Shown piece after piece: positions 17,239 to 25,570 of a DNA stretch of 64,000 bases. Location: NCBI RefSeq assembly GCF_000761445.1, contig NZ_KN196470.1, positions 417,843 through 481,842 of the forward strand, given 5' to 3'. The translations under genes were made by a program, and so were the position numbers. The DNA comes from Oleiagrimonas soli (GTDB lineage Bacteria; Pseudomonadota; Gammaproteobacteria; Xanthomonadales; Rhodanobacteraceae). The first letter of the stretch is position 1, and every line of letters begins with the position of its first letter. A model generated the notes under the pieces. That model did no database searches, had not been told where the DNA came from, and saw only the letters and a program-made list of their open reading frames with translations.

Positions 17239-18144
17239 TCACGGCGCGTTGCGCGTGCGCGGCACGCCGGCGAAAACAGGTTCGGGCAGGCCACGCACGC
17301 CGGTGTCGACGGCGAACAGATGGCCGTCGGCGGCGTCGGAGCAACCGTCGATGAGATGCAGTCCCTCGCGCGCGCTGGTCACGTACATCGTGCCCAGTTC
17401 CGGTCCGCCGAAGGCCGGGCGCGTGGGCTGCCGCGCCGGCAGTTCGATGTGGCGGTCGACGCGCCCGTCGGGCCGGTAGCGGGTGACGCGGCCCAGGCCC
17501 CATTGCGCGTTCCACAGTCCGCCTTCGGCGTCGATGGCGGAGCCGTCCGGGCCGCCGTCGACGTCGCCCAGGTCGGCGAAGTCGCGCGGTGCGCCGACGC
17601 GGCCGTCCGCGCCGTACTCGCAACAGCGGATGCGGCCGGTCGGGGTGTCGCAGTAGTACAGCGTGTCGCCCGACGGACTGAAGGCGAGGCTGTTGCTGAT
17701 CGCGATCCGTTCCAGATCGAGCCGATGCAGCGACAGGTCGGCGTCGAGGCGATAGAACGAACCGATGGGCCGCTGCGGGTCGCTTTCGTCGAGGGTGCCG
17801 AAGACAAAACGACCCTGACGGTCGCAGGCGGCATCGTTGAGACGCGTGGGCAGGTCGGGTTCGACTTCGGCGATGGGTTCCAGTGCGCCGTCGGGCAGAT
17901 GCAGGAAGGCCAGGCGCGAGGCCAGCCCCAGCAGCAGCCAGTCCGGATCGGCACACAGCGCGATGCAGGCCAGGCGCTCGGGCATCGGCCAGGCGTCGGT
18001 CCGTTGCGTGGCCGGATCGTGACGCCACAGCGTGGCGGCGGGGATGTCGGTCCAGTACAGCGCCTGCCGGCGCGGGCACCACACGATGCCCTCGCCGAGC
18101 ATGTTGGCGGTGGCCAGCTGGGTCCTGACCACGGCCGTGCTCAC
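17239..18144 (-). CDS. SMP-30/gluconolactonase family sugar lactonase
   Basis: A 301-residue six-bladed propeller lactonase. Metal-site residues of the family are recognisable: Glu in NMLGEGIVW, Asn in TRLNDAACD, Asn in AISNSLAFS and Asp in GGPDGSAID. In the oxidative sugar routes it opens the aldonolactone made by the sugar dehydrogenase; here that is most likely galactono-lactone. Translation begins at GTG 18144, which overlaps the stop of the dehydrogenase gene as GTGA, so the two are coupled and made in step. No signal peptide is seen, so it acts in the cytoplasm, together with the dehydrogenase. Confidence 0.9.
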   Translation of the reverse strand: MSTAVVRTQLATANMLGEGIVWCPRRQALYWTDIPAATLWRHDPATQRTDAWPMPERLACIALCADPDWLLLGLASRLAFLHLPDGALEPIAEVEPDLPTRLNDAACDRQGRFVFGTLDESDPQRPIGSFYRLDADLSLHRLDLERIAISNSLAFSPSGDTLYYCDTPTGRIRCCEYGADGRVGAPRDFADLGDVDGGPDGSAIDAEGGLWNAQWGLGRVTRYRPDGRVDRHIELPARQPTRPAFGGPELGTMYVTSAREGLHLIDGCSDAADGHLFAVDTGVRGLPEPVFAGVPRTRNAP

Positions 18145-18905
18145 ACCCAGCCGCCGTCGACGATGAAGCTCTGGCCAGTACACATGCGGCTGTCGTCGGC
18201 GGCCAGGAACAGCGCCATGCGCGCCAGGTCGTCGCCCTGCAGGAAACCGGGCATGCACTGCCGGCGCGCGATCTCGGTCTCGCCATCGGCGTCCAGCCAC
18301 AGGCGGCGCTGTTTCTCGGTGATGACCCAACCGGGCACCAGCGCGTTGATGCGGATGCGGTCGCGGCCCAGGGTGCGCGCCAGGCCGTTGACCAGGCCGT
18401 GCACGGCGGACTTCGCCATCGCGTACAGCGGATAGCCCTCGTTCTTGATCATCCAGCCGGTCGAACCCAGGCAGATCACCGAGCCGTCGCCGTGCGTGCG
18501 CATGTCGTCGGCGACGGCGCGCGTGGCGAAGTACTGGTGGCGCAGGTTCACCGCGACGCTGCGCTCGAAGTAGGCGGCGTCGGTGTCCTCCAGCGTGTGG
18601 CGCACGTCGTTGGCGGCGTTGTTGACCAGCACGCCGATCGGGCCGATGCGCTCGCGCGCGGCGTCGATGGCGGCGGCCAGCGCGTCCAGGTCGGTGACGT
18701 CGCAGGGCAGGAAGACCGGCGCGTGCGCGCAGTCCTCCAGCGAGCCGAGCAGCGTCTGCGCGCCGTCGACGTCGATGTCGAGAAAGGCCACGCGCGCGCC
18801 CTGACGCGCGAACGCCGCGACGAAGTCGGCGCCGATGCCGGTGGCGCCGCCGGTGATCAGCACCGCACGGCCGGACAGGCTGGGGTAGGAAGCGAAGTCG
18901 GACAT
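18141..18905 (-). CDS. SDR family sugar dehydrogenase (galactose/aldose 1-dehydrogenase candidate)
   Basis: A 254-residue classical short-chain dehydrogenase. Seen: the cofactor loop TGGATGIGA, an acidic residue after beta-2 (LDIDVDGA) that favours NAD over NADP, and VNNAAND. The catalytic Ser lies in CLGSTGWM and the YxxxK pair in YAMAKSA; the C-terminus is GQSFIVDGGWV. Its place between lactonase and galactonate dehydratase makes it the likely first enzyme, oxidising D-galactose to galactono-lactone. L-arabinose/L-fucose-type activity is possible in this family. ATG 18905 is used; GTG 18926, overlapping the upstream stop as GTGA, is an equally coupled alternative adding seven residues. Confidence 0.87.
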   Translation of the reverse strand: MSDFASYPSLSGRAVLITGGATGIGADFVAAFARQGARVAFLDIDVDGAQTLLGSLEDCAHAPVFLPCDVTDLDALAAAIDAARERIGPIGVLVNNAANDVRHTLEDTDAAYFERSVAVNLRHQYFATRAVADDMRTHGDGSVICLGSTGWMIKNEGYPLYAMAKSAVHGLVNGLARTLGRDRIRINALVPGWVITEKQRRLWLDADGETEIARRQCMPGFLQGDDLARMALFLAADDSRMCTGQSFIVDGGWV

Positions 18906-18922
18906 GTTCGGGAATTCCGTGC

Positions 18923-20067
<1,145 letters not shown>

Positions 20068-20071
<4 letters not shown>

Positions 20072-20706
20072 GGGCGGTCGCCGTGGGCTTCGTCCGTCGC
20101 GGGCCACGCCTGCGCGAAGCGTTGCGCGGCCCGGTGGATGTCGTCGATGGAGCGGCCGGGCTTGAACAGCGCCGAGCCGATGCCGAAACCGGCGGCGCCG
20201 GCTTCGATGTAGGTGGGCATGTTGTCCGGCGTGATGCCGCCGACCGGCAGCACCGCCGTATTCCTCGGCAGTACCGCGCGCCAGGCACGCAACACGGCCG
20301 GGGTGATCTGTTCGGCGGGAAAGGCCTTGACCGCGTCGGCGCCGGCGCGCAGCGCGGCGAAGGCCTCGCTGGGCGTGGCCACGCCGGGCACGCAGCGCAG
20401 ACCGGCGTCCTTGGCCGCGGCGATCACCGCGGGATCGGTATGCGGCATCACGATGATGCGTCCGCCGGCGGCGGCGACCTCGGCCACCGAGGCGGCATCC
20501 AGCACGGTGCCGGCGCCGATCAGGCAACGGTCGCCGAGGACTTCGGTCAGTCGCGCGATGCTTTTCAGCGGGCGCGGCGAGTTCAGCGGCACTTCGAGGA
20601 TGTGGAAGCCGGCATCGGCGATGGCGCAGCCGACGTCGGCGGCCTGATCGGGATGCAGACCGCGCAGGATCGCCACCAGGGGCAGGGGAGAAAGCCAGGC
20701 GTGCAT
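20068..20706 (-). CDS. dgoA: 2-dehydro-3-deoxy-6-phosphogalactonate aldolase
   Basis: A 212-residue class I (Schiff-base) aldolase of the KDPG/KDPGal group. It splits 2-keto-3-deoxy-6-phosphogalactonate into pyruvate and glyceraldehyde 3-phosphate. Catalytic Glu is in [11 protein letters not shown] and the Schiff-base Lys in [23 protein letters not shown] at the N-terminus and GAGTVLD in the barrel are typical. The EVPLNSP form with Asn-Ser matches galactose-type aldolases more than KDPG aldolases, which usually have EVTLRT. It follows the kinase gene after three bases and overlaps dgoD, so kinase, aldolase and dehydratase are tightly coupled. Confidence 0.93.
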
Positions 20707-20709
20707 GGT

Positions 20710-21639
20710 TCAGGCGGCTCCTTGCGCAGGGGGGACGGATGCGGCATCGCCGATCAGGCCAGCCAACAGGAAAAGGCCGCGCGCGGCGGCATCGGTACAG
20801 GTGTCGGACCAGCGCCAGCCGAAGACGTCGGCGGCGCGTCGGTAGCGCTCGCACAAGGACGGATCGCCCACCAGCAGCGGTGCGGAGTCGGTCCAGCCGG
20901 CAGCCTCGGCGGCGCGCAGCTCCTCGCCGATCAGCAGGCCGGACAGGAAGTCGGGCACGCCGGCGGCCGGCATGCGGCCGTCGAGCACGTTCGCGCGTGC
21001 CGCGAACAGGCGGCTGAACGCGCCGCTCGCGCTGCTGGCGCGCGCGGTCTCGACGCCTTGCAGGAAGCAGGTCTCGTCTGCGCCGGCATCATCGGGGACG
21101 CCCGCGCCGAGGATGGAATGCGTACGCAGCAGGGCGAACAGCTCGCCGGTCATCAGGGTGTGCAGTCGATGGATGCGACCTTCGCGCACCTGCACCCATT
21201 TGCTGTGGGTGCCGGGCAGCACCAGCCAGGTGTCGGCGCGGCGTTCGGGGTGCGCGCTCAGGGCGCCGAAGACCTGCACTTCCTCGCCGCGCATCACGTC
21301 CGGCCCCTGCGCGTCGCGCACGCCGGGCACGATGCGCACGCGCTGGTCGCGATGGGTATCCAGCGTCACGCAGTGCGCGGCGAGGTCGGCCGGACCGGCG
21401 GGTGTATCGACGTAGCCGGTTTCGGACCAGCCCTGGCGGCTGCCGACCATGCCCGATGCGAGGATCGGCAAGGTCGGCCAGCCTTCGCAGATATGCGCCA
21501 GCGCGGCGGCGAAGCCGCCTTCGGGCAGGACGCGGATGCCCCATGGACGCTGGCGCGTTTCGAGCAGGCGGCCGTCGGCCTCGAAGCGCATCGCGCGCAG
21601 GCTCGAGGTGCCCCAGTCCAGACCGATCAGGCCAGCCAT
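20710..21639 (-). CDS. dgoK: 2-dehydro-3-deoxygalactonokinase
   Basis: A 309-residue kinase that phosphorylates 2-keto-3-deoxygalactonate at C6 with ATP. The N-terminal phosphate loop [16 protein letters not shown] is the DgoK signature. [22 protein letters not shown] and [16 protein letters not shown] are further family marks, as is [12 protein letters not shown] near the end. It is the first enzyme gene after the regulator (four-base gap) and the aldolase gene follows three bases later. This order and spacing argue for a single operon under the regulator's control. Confidence 0.94.
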   Translation of the reverse strand: MAGLIGLDWGTSSLRAMRFEADGRLLETRQRPWGIRVLPEGGFAAALAHICEGWPTLPILASGMVGSRQGWSETGYVDTPAGPADLAAHCVTLDTHRDQRVRIVPGVRDAQGPDVMRGEEVQVFGALSAHPERRADTWLVLPGTHSKWVQVREGRIHRLHTLMTGELFALLRTHSILGAGVPDDAGADETCFLQGVETARASSASGAFSRLFAARANVLDGRMPAAGVPDFLSGLLIGEELRAAEAAGWTDSAPLLVGDPSLCERYRRAADVFGWRWSDTCTDAAARGLFLLAGLIGDAASVPPAQGAA

Positions 21640-21643
21640 CGCC

Positions 21644-22360
21644 TCAGCCCTTGCCCGACCCGCGCGACTGCCGATTCATGTTGCTGCGCGAGTCCGCGAC
21701 CATGCGCTGCATGGTGCGACGCGCGGCCTCGGGCTGCCGGCGACGGATCGCCTCGAGCACTTTCTGATGGTGCGGCAGCGAGTACTTGAAGTTCTTCGCC
21801 GTGCGCGCCGACAGCACGAAGAAGGTGCCCAGTGCGGTTTCGATGACCGAGAACAGCGACACCAGCAATTCGTTGTTGGTGGCGGTGAGCACGGCCTCGT
21901 GGAAGTCCAGGTCGGCCTCGGCCCATTCGTCGAGGTTGGCCGCGTTCTCCATGGCCGCGAAGGCCATCTCCAGGCGTTCGAGTTGCTCGGCGTTGCAGTG
22001 TCTGGCGGCGCTGGCGGCGGCGGCCGGTTCGATGATCTCGCGCATTTCCAGCAGTTTCTGCACGAAATCCTCGGTCGGCATCGACGCGCAGCGCCAGGCC
22101 AGCACGTCGGCGTCGAGCTGATGCCAGAAGCGCGGTTCGCGCACGCGCGTGCCGACCTTGGGGCGCGATTCGACCAGGCCCTTGGCGGACAGCACCTTCA
22201 TGGCCTCGCGCAAAGCGGTGCGGCTGACTTCCATGTGTTCGGCCAGACGTTCCTCGCGCGGCAGAAGGTCGCCGGGTCGCAGCTTGCCGCCGACGATGCG
22301 CTGGCCGAGTTCCTGGACGACGTGACCGTGCAGGCTGCGTGCGGATTTGGTCTTCATCAT
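21644..22360 (-). CDS. GntR-family regulator, FadR/FCD subgroup (DgoR-like)
   Basis: A transcription factor of 238 residues from ATG 22360. The N-terminal winged helix has LRPGDLLPREERLAEHMEVSRTALREAMKVL and GLVESRPKVGTRV, the GntR pattern. The C-terminal FCD ligand domain follows, with metal-ligand motifs ADLDFHEAVL and HHQKVLEAI. Such regulators usually repress sugar-acid genes and are released by galactonate or a relative. ATG 22360 follows an AGGGGA site. ATG 22480 would add a 40-residue Lys/Thr/Ala-rich leader, but it has no ribosome site and overlaps the TTGTCATACAA operator candidate, so it is less likely. It heads the dgo operon, implying autoregulation. Confidence 0.88.
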   Translation of the reverse strand: MMKTKSARSLHGHVVQELGQRIVGGKLRPGDLLPREERLAEHMEVSRTALREAMKVLSAKGLVESRPKVGTRVREPRFWHQLDADVLAWRCASMPTEDFVQKLLEMREIIEPAAAASAARHCNAEQLERLEMAFAAMENAANLDEWAEADLDFHEAVLTATNNELLVSLFSVIETALGTFFVLSARTAKNFKYSLPHHQKVLEAIRRRQPEAARRTMQRMVADSRSNMNRQSRGSGKG

Positions 22361-22470
22361 GCGCGGTTGTCCCCTGAGTCCACGGGTGGTCTTGGTGGCA
22401 GGCGAGGCGTCCTTCCCCGTGCCGGTCGCGGAGGCCGCGCGGCGTGGGGGTTTCGTCTCGCTGTCCTTTT

Positions 22471-22484
22471 TATTTGTCATACAA
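22471..22484. promoter_or_regulatory. Candidate GntR/FCD operator upstream of the regulator
   Basis: TATTTGTCATACAA contains the dyad TTGT-N3-ACAA, the same arm length and spacing as the FadR operator TGGT-N3-ACCA. The TTGTCATA core recurs upstream of galM and of the GH-A hydrolase gene. Binding by the adjacent FCD regulator is inferred. Confidence 0.6.
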
Positions 22485-22640
22485 GAAGGTTATAGCAGAC
22501 CACGGTTCGGTCGTCATCATCAAGTGGCGATGCATGCACGCGGAGTGTGGGTCTGGTGCGCGGATGTGGCTGGCTGTTCCTTTCTTGTTGGCAGGAAGTG
22601 GAGTGTCTTGTTCGCACAAAGTCGCGGTGTGTGGAAGTAA

Positions 22641-22658
22641 ATATGTTTGAAAACATAT
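22641..22658. promoter_or_regulatory. Perfect AT-rich palindrome in the divergent gap
   Basis: ATATGTTTGAAAACATAT has two perfect 8-bp arms around GA. It lies in a pocket of A/T-rich DNA (22630-22680) that is striking in this high-GC background. It is midway between the leftward dgo operon and the rightward galM gene. It may be a site for a second regulator or a curved promoter region. The binding protein is unknown. Confidence 0.5.
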
Positions 22659-22819
22659 ATTTAAAAAATATATCCACCCTTCTTTTCATTCGATCCTGTG
22701 TGGCGCGGCTAGTATCGGAATGCATGTGATGCGCGTCTTTGAGCATGATGCGCGTCGCGTGGATGGCTTGTCCATCGCTTCCGTGGATGGGTCGAAAGTC
22801 ATCCATCGAAGCACTTGCA

Positions 22820-22845
22820 TATTGTCATACTATATGTTGACAATA
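22820..22845. promoter_or_regulatory. Inverted repeat with TTGTCATA core upstream of galM
   Basis: ATTGTCA (22821-22827) and TGACAAT (22838-22844) are exact reverse complements ten bases apart, with one more pair outside. The left arm continues as TTGTCATAC, matching the site upstream of the regulator. It lies 47 bases before the galM start, where a repressor would block transcription. Confidence 0.6.
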
Positions 22846-22891
22846 CGCGCCATCGACGGCTCGGCCGCATTGCACGATGACGAGGAAGGCG

Positions 22892-24040
22892 ATGAATCGA
22901 GGGGAGCGGATAGCGAAGCTGGCATGCGTTCTGATGTTGTCGGCGCCGTTCGCGGCGCAGGCCACCAGCGCGGTGCGCAGCACCTTCGGGCATCTTCCGG
23001 ACGGTCGCGCGGTGGAGGCCGTCACGCTGGACAACGGGCACGGCATCACCGCCCGCGTGCTCGCCTATGGCGCGCGCCTGCAGTCGCTGCGCACGCCGGA
23101 CCGCCACGGCCACGAAGCCGACATCGTGCTCGGCCATCCGCACATGAAGGGCTACCTCGACACGCCGCAGTACTTCGGTGCGACGGTCGGGCGCTACGCC
23201 AACCGCATCGCCAAGGGGCGCTTCACCCTGGACGGTCACACCTACCAGGTGCCCGTCAATGACGGGCCGAACTCGCTGCATGGCGGCACCAAGGGTTTCG
23301 ACAAAGTGCTATGGACGGTCGTCGGCGTCGAGCACGATGCCGATCATGCCAGCGTCACGCTGCGCTATGTCAGCCCCGACGGCGACATGGGCTATCCCGG
23401 CACGCTGACGGTCACCGCGATCTACAGCCTGGACACCAAGAATCGTCTGACCATCGATTACCGCGCCACCACCGACAAGCCGACGATCGTCAACCTCAGC
23501 AACCACGCCTACTGGAATCTGGGCGGCGAGGGTTCGGGCACGGTGATGAACCAGCGCATGATGATCGCGGCGGACACGTATCTGCCGGTCGACGCCACGG
23601 CGATTCCGACCGGGCAATTCGCGCCCGTGGCCGGCACGCCGTTCGATTTCCGCAGCGCCAAGCCGATCGGCCGCGACATCCGCGACGGCGCTTCGCAGCA
23701 GTTGCTGTACGGCCACGGCTACGACCATAACTGGGTCATCAGCCGGCACGCGAGCGCGAAGCCGAGACTGATCGCGCGCGTCAGCGATCCCGATTCCGGT
23801 CGCGTGCTCTCGCTGTATTCGTGCCAGCCGGGACTGCAGTTCTATTCGGGCAATTTCCTCGACGGCACCACGCAGGGTCCGTCCGGTCGCACTTACCGTC
23901 AGGGCGACGCCTTCGTGCTGGAACCGCAACTGTTCCCGGACACGCCCAACCAGCCGGCATTCGGCTCTGCGCGACTGGCGCCGGGGCAGACGTATCGCAA
24001 CCACATCGTGTACCGATTCTCGACGCAGGGCGGTCACTGA
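22892..24040 (+). CDS. galM: Exported aldose 1-epimerase (galactose mutarotase)
   Basis: A 382-residue mutarotase that interconverts alpha- and beta-anomers of galactose. It has a signal peptide (KLACVLMLSAPFAAQA), so it works in the periplasm where polysaccharide-derived sugar arrives. Family marks: TVGRYANRIAKGRF, NDGPNSLHGGTKGFDK with a substrate-binding His, and VNLSNHAYWNLGGEGSG with the catalytic His. GYDHNWV and the EPQLFPDTPNQPAF stretch at the catalytic Glu follow. ATG 22892 is preferred over 22877 because GAGGAAGG stands directly before it. It starts the rightward arm of the carbohydrate locus. Confidence 0.92.
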   Translation: MNRGERIAKLACVLMLSAPFAAQATSAVRSTFGHLPDGRAVEAVTLDNGHGITARVLAYGARLQSLRTPDRHGHEADIVLGHPHMKGYLDTPQYFGATVGRYANRIAKGRFTLDGHTYQVPVNDGPNSLHGGTKGFDKVLWTVVGVEHDADHASVTLRYVSPDGDMGYPGTLTVTAIYSLDTKNRLTIDYRATTDKPTIVNLSNHAYWNLGGEGSGTVMNQRMMIAADTYLPVDATAIPTGQFAPVAGTPFDFRSAKPIGRDIRDGASQQLLYGHGYDHNWVISRHASAKPRLIARVSDPDSGRVLSLYSCQPGLQFYSGNFLDGTTQGPSGRTYRQGDAFVLEPQLFPDTPNQPAFGSARLAPGQTYRNHIVYRFSTQGGH

Positions 24041-24086
24041 ACCATCCGCGTTTCCACACCGAGGGTGTTTTGGAAGCACCTTTGTA

Positions 24087-24102
24087 TTTTATATGACAAA
24101 TA
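24087..24102. promoter_or_regulatory. TTGTCATA-type site upstream of the GH-A hydrolase gene
   Basis: Read on the minus strand, this is TATTTGTCATATAAAA, matching the regulator-proximal site in the first eleven bases (TATTTGTCATA). TTTGT at 24081-24085 and ACAAA at 24096-24100 also form a dyad with a ten-base spacer. It lies about 85 bases before the next gene start. Confidence 0.5.
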
Positions 24103-24184
24103 GCGCGGCACGGATGCAGGCCATGCGAGGCAGACGACCCGGGGGAGTGGGTCCTGCCCGGATACAGCGCAAAGCGGAGGAGAC

Positions 24185-25366
24185 ATGAAGCAGTTACTGA
24201 TGGCATGCACCCTGATGCTCGCGACCTGGTTCGGCGTCGCGCCGGCGCACGGTGCCGAGACGGGCCGATGGTCGAAGGCACAGGCGCACGCCTGGTACAT
24301 GCAGCAGCGCTGGATCGTCGGCAGCAACTACGTTCCGGCCGACGCCATCAACGAGCTGGAGATGTGGCAGGCCGACAGCTTCGATCCCAAGCGCATCGAC
24401 CTGGAGCTGGGCTGGGCGCAGAAGATGGGCATGAACACCATGCGCGTGTTCCTGCACGACCTGCTGTGGAAGCAGGATCCGGAAGGCTTCAAGCAGCGCA
24501 TCCGCACGTTCCTGACGATCGCGCACAAGCACGGCATCAAGCCGATCTTCGTGCTGTTCGATTCGTGTTGGGATCCACAGCCGAAGCTCGGCCCGCAGCA
24601 TCCGCCGATTCCCGGCGTGCACAACTCCGGCTGGGTGCAGAGCCCAGGCGTGGCGATGACCGACCCGGCGCAGTACCCGCGCTTCGAGGCCTACGTGAAG
24701 GACATCGTCGGCACCTTCGCGCACGACAAGCGCATCCTGGCGTGGGACGTGTGGAACGAGCCGGACAATCCGGGCGGCGGCGACTACGACGCGCAGGAGC
24801 CGAAACACAAGTTCGACCTGGTCGCCAAGCTGCTGCCACAGGTGTTCGCCTGGGCGCGCAGCCAGCATCCGGATCAGCCGCTGACCAGCGGCGTGTGGCA
24901 CGACCCGGACTGGTCGAAGCTGGACAAGCTCAACGCCGTCGAGCGCACGCAGCTAACGCAGTCCGACATCATCACCTTCCATTCCTACGATTGGCCGGAA
25001 ACCTTCGCCCGCCGCGTGCAGCAACTGGCGGTCTACGGACGGCCGATGATCTGCACCGAGTACATGGCGCGCAGCGCCGGCTCGACCATCGACGGCATCC
25101 TGCCGCTGGCCAAGAAGCTCGACGTGGGCATGGTCAACTGGGGCTTCGTCAAGGGCAAGACGCAGACCGACCTGCCGTGGAACTCGTGGCAACGGCCCTA
25201 CACCCTGCAGCCGCCGACGATCTGGTTCCACGATCTGCTGCGCAAGGACGGCACGCCCTACCGCCAGCGTGAGATCGACATCATCCACGACCTCGCGACG
25301 TCCCCGCGCGGCGTGGTGCCGGCGGCGGCGCTGATGCTGCCGGTGCGGCTCGACCACCCCGGCTGA
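24185..25366 (+). CDS. Exported clan GH-A (GH5-like) glycoside hydrolase
   Basis: A 393-residue TIM-barrel hydrolase with a signal peptide cut near AHG-AET. The two clan GH-A glutamates are visible: acid/base Glu192 in WDVWNEPDN and nucleophile Glu292 in MICTEYMAR. NTMRVFLHDLLW and PIFVLFDSCWD match barrel strands. Close relatives are usually named cellulase-family or 1,4-beta-xylanase by automatic annotation, but the family is not well characterised. In a galactose locus a beta-galactan- or arabinogalactan-directed role is more attractive. The start has GGAGGAG just upstream. Clan assignment is solid; substrate is inferred from neighbours. Confidence 0.88.
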   Translation: MKQLLMACTLMLATWFGVAPAHGAETGRWSKAQAHAWYMQQRWIVGSNYVPADAINELEMWQADSFDPKRIDLELGWAQKMGMNTMRVFLHDLLWKQDPEGFKQRIRTFLTIAHKHGIKPIFVLFDSCWDPQPKLGPQHPPIPGVHNSGWVQSPGVAMTDPAQYPRFEAYVKDIVGTFAHDKRILAWDVWNEPDNPGGGDYDAQEPKHKFDLVAKLLPQVFAWARSQHPDQPLTSGVWHDPDWSKLDKLNAVERTQLTQSDIITFHSYDWPETFARRVQQLAVYGRPMICTEYMARSAGSTIDGILPLAKKLDVGMVNWGFVKGKTQTDLPWNSWQRPYTLQPPTIWFHDLLRKDGTPYRQREIDIIHDLATSPRGVVPAAALMLPVRLDHPG

Positions 25367-25570
25367 ACCGATTTCCCCCATCGCTGCGCGCCCCCGGTGG
25401 AGCGCGGCGAGTTTTTGTTCGCCCGCGAAGGCCCGCAGGCAGCGACGCGTGGACGCGGCGCGCATCGACCCGACGGATTTCGAGCCGGCCGCAACACCGG
25501 TCGGTACCCGCAAACACCCAGAAAACAACCGGAATACCGGGATCATCCAGATAGAGAGGGGAGGCACACC

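Noticed and set aside
22720..22810. Repeated GATGCGCGTC words that looked tRNA-like before galM
   Set aside because: No cloverleaf, T-loop or anticodon arm could be drawn; only a short direct repeat.
25384..25417. Possible terminator after the GH-A hydrolase (GC-rich pairing then TTTTTG)
   Set aside because: Only about five bases pair around a long loop, so termination is not supported.
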